Shown: positions 1 to 4,708 of the stretch, piece after piece
Layout of the letters: every line of letters begins with the position of its first letter
How positions within the stretch are numbered: the first letter of the stretch is position 1
Assembly (NCBI GenBank): GCA_029264075.1
Contig: JARICQ010000150.1
Coordinates: forward strand, 1-5,010
Direction: 5' to 3'
DNA length: 5,010 nt
Origin: Tissierellaceae bacterium
Lineage (GTDB): Bacteria > Bacillota > Clostridia > Tissierellales > Tissierellaceae
The notes under the pieces: model-generated
What the model was told of the DNA's origin: nothing
The model's database searches: none
Seen by the model: the letters and a program-made list of their open reading frames with translations, nothing else
Program-made: the position numbers and the translations under genes

Positions 1-29
1 TCTACTTATGCCGACTGAGCTAATAGGTC
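1..29 (-). tRNA. Probable 5' part of a second tRNA gene (Lys-like), cut by the window edge
   Basis: Seen: read on the minus strand, this stretch starts 17 bases after the CCA of tRNA-His. It has a 7-base acceptor-like strand (GACCTAT) followed by TAGCTCAGTCGG, which matches the invariant tRNA positions T8, A14, G18 and G19 in exact register. The general look resembles bacterial tRNA-Lys, but the anticodon lies outside the window. The continuation is irregular. The best D-stem pairs G10-T25, C11-G24 and T12-A23, with C13 opposite A22 and a T where A21 is expected. Context supports a tRNA, because a very strong promoter drives the same strand through tRNA-His. The competing reading is the 3' end of a 23S rRNA on the plus strand, since CTAATAGGTC resembles that end. 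That would put an rRNA operon head-on against a tRNA with about 15 bases between them, so I prefer the tRNA. Confidence 0.45.
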
Positions 30-46
30 TTAATCTAGGGTATTAA

Positions 47-124
47 TGGGGTGGATGATGGGACTCGAACCCACGACCTCCAGAGCCACAATCTGGCGCC
101 CTAACCGACTAGGCCACACCCACC
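47..124 (-). tRNA. tRNA-His (anticodon GTG)
   Basis: This is a complete cloverleaf on the minus strand. The 8-bp acceptor stem is GGTGGGTG against CATCCACC. It includes the histidine-specific extra G at position -1 (base 124) paired with discriminator C73 (base 50), which is the main identity element for histidyl-tRNA synthetase. The anticodon stem is CCAGA/TCTGG around the loop TTGTGGC, giving anticodon GTG. The T-arm is GTGGG-TTCGAGT-CCCAT. The 3' CCA is encoded (bases 49-47), so CCA need not be added after transcription. The D-arm carries the GG of the D-loop. The gene lies about 60 bases downstream of a consensus promoter and probably heads a tRNA operon that continues past the left edge. 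It delivers histidine to the ribosome at CAC/CAT codons. Confidence 0.97.
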
Positions 125-186
125 ATAATTAAAATTACCCTTAGCGTCTCGCTTTTTATAGATAGATAAGCAAGAACTGCTAACAA
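125..186 (-). other. 5' leader of the tRNA-His transcript
   Basis: This is the inferred transcribed leader between the predicted start near base 186 and the mature tRNA 5' end at base 124. It would be removed by RNase P. It contains only a very small possible hairpin (AGCG-AGA-CGCT on the minus strand) and a short GATAGATA repeat. I see no T-box, open frame or terminator here. Confidence 0.4.
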
Positions 187-192
187 TTTAAA

Positions 193-221
193 ATTATATC
201 AGCTTCTATATGGATTGTCAA
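193..221 (-). promoter_or_regulatory. Consensus sigma-A promoter of the tRNA-His operon
   Basis: On the minus strand the -35 box is TTGACA (bases 221-216), the spacer is exactly 17 bases, and the -10 box is TATAAT (bases 198-193). All twelve consensus positions match. Transcription should start near base 186, giving a leader of roughly 60 bases before tRNA-His. Just upstream, bases 222-250 read on the minus strand are runs of A and AT with little else, as expected for an UP element that binds the alpha subunit of RNA polymerase at stable-RNA promoters. The -35 box starts 8 bases after the stop codon of the phosphoesterase gene, so the UP-like tract overlaps the end of that reading frame. Confidence 0.92.
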
Positions 222-229
222 CACATATT

Positions 230-706
230 TTATTTTATTTTTATTATTTCTTCATTTAACTCTTTTCCAAGCTCAATAATACCGAAGGACTTCAGTCTAT
301 CACTAGTTCTTGGCCTGCTGGCACTTCCTGGATTCATTATAGTCATCTGGTCAATTCTTTCTATAATGGGAACATGGGTATGGCCAAAAAAAACATAGTC
401 TGCTCCAATTTCTTTTGCCCTATAATATATATTGTCCAGTCCAAAGCTCACACCATATTCATGTCCATGGGTTAAAAACATTTTTTTGCCCTTCAATTCA
501 AATATTTCATCATTGGAAAAGCCTCTTACATTCCTATCTCCATTTCCCCTGACTATTTTTCCCGGAATATCCAATCTTTTAGCTATCTCTATCCCATCTC
601 TTACATAATCTCCTAGAAAAAACAAAAGATCAAATTCCTCATCCCCTAGAAAATCAACTAGATCGCTGATATTTCCATGAGTATCTGATGCTAGAAGTAT
701 CCTCAT
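230..706 (-). CDS. YfcE/MJ0936-type metallophosphoesterase
   Basis: The product is 158 residues, a usual size for this family of small cytoplasmic calcineurin-like phosphodiesterases. All five metal-binding blocks are visible: D8-x-H10 (SDTHG), G32-D33, G54-N55-x-D57 (usually GNCD, here GNGD), H80 in THGHEYG, and G108-H109-T-H111. The family signature NPGS follows at 125-128. D8, H10, D33, N55, H80, H109 and H111 should hold two divalent metals, typically Mn or Ni in studied relatives. E. coli YfcE and MJ0936 hydrolyse artificial phosphodiesters, and their natural substrates are unclear, so no specific reaction is claimed. The ATG start overlaps the rdgB stop as ATGA (706-703), and GGTGAT a few bases upstream may serve as a weak ribosome site inside rdgB. 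This indicates translational coupling. It is the last gene of the amidase-rdgB operon. The stop TAA abuts the tRNA promoter, with no terminator between. No signal peptide or membrane segment is seen. Confidence 0.93.
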   Translation of the reverse strand: MRILLASDTHGNISDLVDFLGDEEFDLLFFLGDYVRDGIEIAKRLDIPGKIVRGNGDRNVRGFSNDEIFELKGKKMFLTHGHEYGVSFGLDNIYYRAKEIGADYVFFGHTHVPIIERIDQMTIMNPGSASRPRTSDRLKSFGIIELGKELNEEIIKIK

Positions 707-1317
707 CTACTATCACCATCTAGAAGTCTTGCAAGCTCAAGCTTGAGATTCTTTAGTGCATTGGATCTATGGGATATTTTGTTTTTCTCTTCTTCTCCTA
801 TTTCTCCAAAGGTCTTTTCGTATCCATAGGGAATAAAGAGAGGATCGTAACCAAAGCCATTTTTTCCCTTTTCTTCAAAGCCTATCCTACCCTTACATTC
901 TCCATATACTATTATTTCCTTTTTATCTTCAGTAATTAAGGCTATTATACTTTTAAACTTTGCCTCTCTCTTCTCTAGTGGAATTCCCTTAAGTTCATCT
1001 AATAGTTTTCTATTGTTCTTAGAGTCGTTTCCTTCCTCTCCACCATACCTAGATGAATGAACTCCTGGCTTGCCATCCAATTGATCTACAAAGAGGCCTG
1101 AGTCATCAGCCACTACCATGTAATCAATCCTCTTAGAGAGTTCTCTTGCTTTTTTCAGGCTATTCTCTTCAAGTGTATCCCCATCCTCCTCCACTTGGAT
1201 GCTGGCAAGCCCTAGGTCTTTTTTTGAAACTACTTCTATATTCAAATCAGATAATATATCTTTTATTTCCTTGACCTTATTTTGATTGCCTGTTGATATT
1301 ACTAGTTTTCTCTCCAT
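703..1317 (-). CDS. rdgB: XTP/dITP pyrophosphatase (RdgB/HAM1 family)
   Basis: This 204-residue cytoplasmic enzyme is full length for the family. It hydrolyses deaminated purine triphosphates (ITP, dITP, XTP) to monophosphate and pyrophosphate, keeping them out of DNA and RNA. Family motifs appear in order: STGNQNKVKE (8-17, substrate loop with N11 and K14), EDGDTLEENSLKKA (44-57), VADDSGL (69-75, with acidic D71/D72 as metal and catalytic residues), KPGVHSSRYGG (83-93), GFGYDPLF (154-161) and SHRSNAL (182-188, base recognition). The ATG at 1317 is set by AGGAG (1330-1326) with an 8-base spacer. It follows the amidase gene after 49 bases containing a strong hairpin, and overlaps the phosphoesterase gene by 4 bases. 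The rdgB-phosphoesterase pairing recurs in Firmicutes (general knowledge, not checked here). All expected active-site blocks are intact. Confidence 0.97.
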   Translation of the reverse strand: MERKLVISTGNQNKVKEIKDILSDLNIEVVSKKDLGLASIQVEEDGDTLEENSLKKARELSKRIDYMVVADDSGLFVDQLDGKPGVHSSRYGGEEGNDSKNNRKLLDELKGIPLEKREAKFKSIIALITEDKKEIIVYGECKGRIGFEEKGKNGFGYDPLFIPYGYEKTFGEIGEEEKNKISHRSNALKNLKLELARLLDGDSR

Positions 1318-1325
1318 ATATTTGT

Positions 1326-1330
1326 CTCCT
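1326..1330 (-). promoter_or_regulatory. Ribosome binding site of rdgB
   Basis: AGGAG on the minus strand sits 8 bases before the rdgB ATG and only 6 bases after the base of the 1337-1366 hairpin. Folding of that hairpin could therefore affect access to this site. Confidence 0.8.
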
Positions 1331-1336
1331 TTAATT

Positions 1337-1366
1337 TAAATAAGCAAGGTCGCCCTTGCTTATTTA
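1337..1366 (-). terminator. Intercistronic hairpin (13-bp perfect stem, GCGA loop); weak terminator or processing element
   Basis: On the minus strand TAAATAAGCAAGG pairs perfectly with CCTTGCTTATTTA around a GCGA tetraloop, a member of the stable GNRA class. It begins at the base immediately after the amidase stop codon and ends 6 bases before the rdgB ribosome site. The downstream sequence is AATTAA rather than a run of T, so as an intrinsic terminator it is weak. It would have to use the T-rich foot of its own stem. No room remains for a separate rdgB promoter between hairpin and start codon. I read it as a partial terminator that lowers rdgB-phosphoesterase expression relative to the amidase, or as an mRNA-stabilising or processing hairpin. 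The structure is certain in sequence; the function is inference. Confidence 0.6.
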
Positions 1367-3505
1367 TTAATCTATTTCAAAATATCTTTCTACTCCCTTT
1401 ACCATTGCATCTACTATCTTATTTTGGTAATCATCAGTATATAGTAGTTTTTCTTCTCTTGCATTGGTCAAGAATCCCCCTTCAACCAGTACTGCTGGCA
1501 TCTTTGATTCTCTTAGTACTACTAATTTTGGTCTTTTAATAGTTCCTCTACTCTTTGCACCCGTTGCCTTTAATAGTTCTTCTAGCATCATCTTAGAGAA
1601 ATGATGCGGAAGTTCTTTTTTTGTCTGTGGGTCATATGAAGGAGCATACAATACTTCAATTCCCTCTATGGCTCTGTTGTTGGAAAAGGCATTTGCATGA
1701 ACACTTACAAATACATCTGCATAGTTATCATTTGCAATACGAGGCCTTTCATATAGGTCTATAAAGACGTCTGTATCCCTTGTCATGATTGTATTGTATC
1801 CAAGTGCTTTAAGCTTTTCATCGAATTTCTTGCTTACTGTTAGGTTGAAATCCTTTTCTCTTTTCTTATTTGGAGATACTGCTCCTGGATCTTTTCCACC
1901 ATGACCTGCATCTATTACTATAAGTCTGTCTTGAGGTTTTAAATCCTTATTTCTTTCAATCTTAAGTACTATCTTTTCGTCCTGATCTCTTGAAACTACA
2001 TCGTATAGTATCCCTTTAATTGCCTTGACTACTATTTCTACGTCGCTTCCTTTTTCGCTTACTTCTATTTCATCTATCAATCCATCTTTGACTACTATTA
2101 TTCCACTTCTAAGCTCTGTGTTTTCTGCTGGAACTCTTATTTTTAAGTTTTTGCTTGCGTTCTCATAGTCAATAGAATATCTACTTTCTCTGGTGTTTTT
2201 AATAGTCAAGGTTTTCTCTTTTCCATCTGTAACCAGGTCTATATTCTCCCAAAGGCTAGCATCTGGATAGATCAATATATCGTCACCAGAAGTTTCTATC
2301 TTTACATTTGGATCTTTTACCCCATCCTTTATATCCAGTACAACCCTCACTATTTGATCTGAAGCGCTGTAATTGTTGTCTGGTGAGTACTGTGATGCCC
2401 TGACTCGATTTATGAATCCAAGGCTGTGTGGAAATTCTGCATAGGCTTCTCCCTCTAGGGTTGAATCTAGGAAATCAAGTACGATTCTCTCTGGGTTTTG
2501 CAGTTTTATTATATTCATATTTTCTTCTTTTGCACCTTTAATTACAATTGCTTCTTTTTCTCCTCTTGTTTCTTTTGTGATATCTCTTATTCTTTGGCTT
2601 TCAAAGGATAACATGAGTCCTGTTCCATCAGATCTATCTATTATATTTGGCTCTTCATACTTTTTTAAATCGAGAACTATCCTCGTGATGTATGGCTGAT
2701 GTGAAAGCTGAGAATATCTAACTTCTTTGATAAAGTCATCGTCTACATTTATGGCTCCTGGTGAATCATTTGTCGTCTTAAGTTCTAGTTTTGATCCCGT
2801 GATATCTATTATCAGTTCATTTTTTTCTTCAACTCTTTTTGTAGTGTAGGAAAGCTTTTTGTCACTTCGCACTATCAGTTTGTTTTTATCTGTGCTTCCC
2901 TTAGATACTATAATACTCTCTATGGTATTTTCCTCTAATATTATCTCTTCTTCCACTGGCCCTTCTACTTTTTCTTCTTCAACTGGCTTTTCATCTTCTT
3001 TTTCTTCAACTTCTTCGCCTTGTGAATTTATATATGCACTTTTACTCTCATCGTCCCAGCCTACTTCAAAACCCAAGGTTTCTGCCAAAAATCTTAGTGG
3101 GACCATAGTCCTTGCACTATCTTCATTTTCATACTTTACAAGTCTTGGTATTGAGCCCTTATCTAGTATTCTCTCTTCTCCATCTATACTAACTGTAGGA
3201 CTATCTATAGTTAACTCTACTTGGCTACCATCGTATGAAACTGTAACTGTTTGTGTTTCTTGTTCCCATTCTACTTCTGCATCCGAATTTTCTTCTATAA
3301 ATCTAATATGCACTAGAGTTCTATCATCATGCACAAATGAAGGAATTTTGCTGCTCATTTTTTCTCCATCAATCAATATTGGTGCCTGAACTACAGACAA
3401 ATTATTGCCATTCATACTTATTTGTATTCTAGATATCTCAGCATTTGCAAGGCTAGTCATTGCTAAGATAAATAAAATGATTAAAACCATACTTCTTCTT
3501 CTCAT
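1367..3505 (-). CDS. Secreted N-acetylmuramoyl-L-alanine amidase with CuAO-N-like and AMIN modules
   Basis: This 712-residue exported wall hydrolase cleaves the MurNAc-L-alanine amide bond of peptidoglycan. Residues 1-22 are a signal peptide: MRRRS, a hydrophobic core, then cleavage after SLANA. Residues about 28-160 are a copper-amine-oxidase-N-like module in two halves (RTLVHIRFI near 62-70 and RTMVPLRFLAETLGF near 132-146), a non-catalytic fold common in clostridial surface proteins. Residues 163-196 are a Glu-rich linker. Residues about 195-300 and 305-415 look like AMIN domains, and 420-518 like a third, more diverged one. These probably target the enzyme to the wall. The Amidase_3 catalytic domain spans about 527-709, with Zn ligands H535 (DAGHGG), E550 and H603 (SVHANA) and catalytic E675 (VEGGFLTN). 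The ATG at 3505 has AAGGAGG 7 bases upstream. It is first gene of the operon with rdgB and the phosphoesterase. CwlD and LytC are relatives, but the exact cellular role (division, growth or sporulation) is not shown. Confidence 0.95.
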   Translation of the reverse strand: MRRRSMVLIILFILAMTSLANAEISRIQISMNGNNLSVVQAPILIDGEKMSSKIPSFVHDDRTLVHIRFIEENSDAEVEWEQETQTVTVSYDGSQVELTIDSPTVSIDGEERILDKGSIPRLVKYENEDSARTMVPLRFLAETLGFEVGWDDESKSAYINSQGEEVEEKEDEKPVEEEKVEGPVEEEIILEENTIESIIVSKGSTDKNKLIVRSDKKLSYTTKRVEEKNELIIDITGSKLELKTTNDSPGAINVDDDFIKEVRYSQLSHQPYITRIVLDLKKYEEPNIIDRSDGTGLMLSFESQRIRDITKETRGEKEAIVIKGAKEENMNIIKLQNPERIVLDFLDSTLEGEAYAEFPHSLGFINRVRASQYSPDNNYSASDQIVRVVLDIKDGVKDPNVKIETSGDDILIYPDASLWENIDLVTDGKEKTLTIKNTRESRYSIDYENASKNLKIRVPAENTELRSGIIVVKDGLIDEIEVSEKGSDVEIVVKAIKGILYDVVSRDQDEKIVLKIERNKDLKPQDRLIVIDAGHGGKDPGAVSPNKKREKDFNLTVSKKFDEKLKALGYNTIMTRDTDVFIDLYERPRIANDNYADVFVSVHANAFSNNRAIEGIEVLYAPSYDPQTKKELPHHFSKMMLEELLKATGAKSRGTIKRPKLVVLRESKMPAVLVEGGFLTNAREEKLLYTDDYQNKIVDAMVKGVERYFEID
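2918..3019 (-). repeat. Low-complexity Glu/Lys/Pro-rich linker coding stretch in the amidase
   Basis: Residues 163-196 of the amidase are dominated by E, K, V and P, with a repeated PVEEE unit (near 174-178 and 183-187). On the plus strand the DNA is a run of TTCTTCT-like pyrimidine repeats. It separates the CuAO-N-like module from the AMIN domains and is probably a flexible spacer outside the membrane. Such tracts are prone to slippage and length change between strains. Confidence 0.65.
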
Positions 3506-3512
3506 TTCATTT

Positions 3513-3519
3513 CCTCCTT
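3513..3519 (-). promoter_or_regulatory. Ribosome binding site that fixes the amidase start
   Basis: AAGGAGG lies 7 bases before the ATG at 3505. A closer ATG at 3510 is only 2 bases from this site and reaches TGA after one codon (ATG AAA TGA), so it cannot be the amidase start. Confidence 0.85.
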
Positions 3520-3550
3520 ATGTACACTTTCTAGTCATTCCGTCTAAGTA

Positions 3551-3580
3551 ACTTTATCATTTAAGAGCTTATTATGTCAA
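3551..3580 (-). promoter_or_regulatory. Candidate promoter of the amidase-rdgB-phosphoesterase operon
   Basis: On the minus strand a perfect -35 box TTGACA (3580-3575) is followed by an 18-base spacer and TAAAGT (3556-3551), which matches TATAAT at 4 of 6 positions. The -10 is preceded by TGn, the extended -10 element. Transcription would start near 3544, giving a leader of about 38 bases. The -35 box lies within the loop of the 3563-3593 inverted repeat, and the spacer contains one arm of it. The weak -10 and long spacer lower confidence. Confidence 0.5.
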
Positions 3581-3593
3581 CAAATAAGCTCTT
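3563..3593 (-). repeat. 11-bp inverted repeat between the AIR-synthase-like and amidase genes
   Basis: AAGAGCTTATT pairs perfectly with AATAAGCTCTT around a 9-base loop. It lies 25 bases after the stop codon of the AIR-synthase-like gene, the normal place for its terminator. On the minus strand, however, it is followed by AAATGATAAAG with no T run; the better T run (four T) is on the plus-strand side. It may be a weak terminator, or an operator, because its loop and one arm overlap the candidate amidase promoter. Confidence 0.6.
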
Positions 3594-3618
3594 TTGTAAT
3601 GATAATGTAATATTGTAA

Positions 3619-4608
3619 TTACAGGCTTAAGGCCCTATATAATTCGTCACTAGCTGGCGGGAGGATATCTTTCAAATATCCGTCTTCTAGCATGACTATA
3701 TCTTCTTCTATCATTTCTCCTATGACGGTACATTTAATCTTTTCCTTCTTCAATCTTTCTATTATCTTGATGCTCTTCTCTTCATCTGCAATTATAATCA
3801 TAGATCCACTTGATATAAGCTTATATATATCTATATTCAAGACCTCTCCAATTTCAGCTGTAACAGCTTTTACTGGAATCTTGTTCTTGTCTATCCTTAT
3901 TCCTATCCCACTTGCCTTAGCAGCCTCCCAGACTGCACCCAAGACTCCACCTTCTGTGATGTCATGCATATATTTGACTCCTATTTCACCACTTATCATT
4001 CCTTCTTTTATTACACTTAACATGTCTTTCATCTTCTTTGCTTCTTCAATTTTTTCTCTTCCCAATTTAGCTAGCAGGCTTTCTTCTAGTTCATTTGCCA
4101 GTATTGAAGTTCCCTCTATACCTGCATATTTGCTAATCATCAATTTGTCTCCAGGCTTTATAGTCTCTCCTTTTGGAAGTCTTTCTCTCTTTAATCTTCC
4201 TACTGATGTTGTATTGATGACTATTCTATTTACAGCATCTGTGATTTCTGTATGTCCTCCCGCTATTTCAACATTTAGACTTTTGGCAGTCTTGCTTGCT
4301 TCTATCATTATCTCTTCTATTTCTTCTCTTGTAGTCTTTGGAGGTGCCAATATGCTGAGTAGGATGACTACAGGCTCCCCTCCACTTGTAGCTATGTCAT
4401 TGCATGATATATGTACAGCTAGGTTGCCAATATCCTTTGTGGCTCCGGTGATCGGGTCTGTACTTAGAACACATAGGTCACTATCTATATCTAAGATAAC
4501 TGTATCTTCACCTATTGCAGATCTTAAAAGTACTTCTTCTCTATGGTTCTTTATATTTTTTAATATTATTTCTTCAAGTAGTTGATTTGGTAGTTTGCCG
4601 ATTTCCAT
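3619..4608 (-). CDS. HypE-like AIR synthase family protein of unknown substrate
   Basis: This is a 329-residue cytoplasmic protein with the two-part PurM/HypE/SelD/ThiL fold, which normally uses ATP to phosphorylate and activate a substrate. Residues here count from the chosen start. The N-terminal half shows IGKLP (3-7), the acidic G33-E-D metal site (GDD in many relatives), STDPITG (49-55) for phosphate and metal binding, CNDIATSGGEP (69-79) and the glycine-rich AGGHTE (116-121). The C-terminal half opens with PGDKLMISK (152-160) and carries HDITEGG (215-221). The frame extends to a GTG at 4617, but the ribosome site AGGAG (4621-4617) overlaps that codon and lies 8 bases before the ATG at 4608, so ATG is the better start. 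It is not a true HypE, because the C-terminus is YRALSL without the terminal cysteine that HypE carbamoylates (only C46, C69 and C293 are present). No hydrogenase genes are nearby. It stands alone between gatB and the amidase operon. Confidence 0.88.
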   Translation of the reverse strand: MEIGKLPNQLLEEIILKNIKNHREEVLLRSAIGEDTVILDIDSDLCVLSTDPITGATKDIGNLAVHISCNDIATSGGEPVVILLSILAPPKTTREEIEEIMIEASKTAKSLNVEIAGGHTEITDAVNRIVINTTSVGRLKRERLPKGETIKPGDKLMISKYAGIEGTSILANELEESLLAKLGREKIEEAKKMKDMLSVIKEGMISGEIGVKYMHDITEGGVLGAVWEAAKASGIGIRIDKNKIPVKAVTAEIGEVLNIDIYKLISSGSMIIIADEEKSIKIIERLKKEKIKCTVIGEMIEEDIVMLEDGYLKDILPPASDELYRALSL

Positions 4609-4616
4609 TTTCTCCA

Positions 4617-4621
4617 CTCCT
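4617..4621 (-). promoter_or_regulatory. Ribosome binding site that decides the AIR-synthase-like start
   Basis: AGGAG on the minus strand is 8 bases before the ATG at 4608. The upstream in-frame GTG (4617-4615) begins with the last base of this site and has no separate ribosome site ahead of it. The spacing therefore favours the 329-residue product over the 332-residue one. Confidence 0.75.
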
Positions 4622-4680
4622 CAGATCTAGATTTGCTTTCTTTATATTTAAAGTAACTAAAATTTTATAATAAAGCTATA

Positions 4681-4702
4681 CAGCGCCTAATATTAGACGC
4701 TG
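4681..4702 (-). terminator. Hairpin after gatB, probable terminator
   Basis: On the minus strand CAGCGTCTA pairs with TAGGCGCTG around an ATAT loop: 9 bp with one T-G wobble. It begins 6 bases after the gatB stop codon, with an A tract just before it. The following minus-strand sequence (TATAGCTTTATTATAAAATTTT) is T-rich but not a clean T run. On the plus strand the same hairpin has a C-A mismatch at the wobble position but is followed by six T. No plus-strand gene ends here, so it most likely ends the gatB transcript, perhaps incompletely. Confidence 0.6.
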
Positions 4703-4708
4703 GATTTT

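Noticed and set aside
210..398. Plus-strand open frame of 62 codons
   Set aside because: It lies opposite the phosphoesterase 3' end and the tRNA promoter, has no ribosome site and no recognisable motifs. Its hydrophobic run is the complement of AT-rich coding sequence.
2859..3389. Plus-strand open frame of 176 codons opposite the amidase
   Set aside because: It is Ser/Thr/Phe-rich because it is the complement of the Glu/Lys-rich amidase linker. The minus frame has clear domains and a strong ribosome site.
3502..3510. Two-codon mini-frame ATG AAA TGA overlapping the amidase start
   Set aside because: It is only 2 bases from the ribosome site, too close for efficient initiation, and probably arises by chance.
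3692..4585. Plus-strand open frame of 297 codons opposite the AIR-synthase-like gene
   Set aside because: It is long but Ile/Ser/Leu-rich with no family motifs. The minus frame carries conserved superfamily motifs over the same bases, so this is a shadow.
3619..4608. Assignment as hypE, thiL or selD
   Set aside because: There is no HypE C-terminal cysteine, no SelD N-terminal Cys/Sec motif, and no thiamine, selenium or hydrogenase context, so only the superfamily is supported.
4641..4670. Possible promoter of the AIR-synthase-like gene (TATAAA at 4646-4641)
   Set aside because: A -10-like box exists, but no acceptable -35 box lies at the right distance (best is TTATAA). The region is simply AT-rich, so I did not annotate it.
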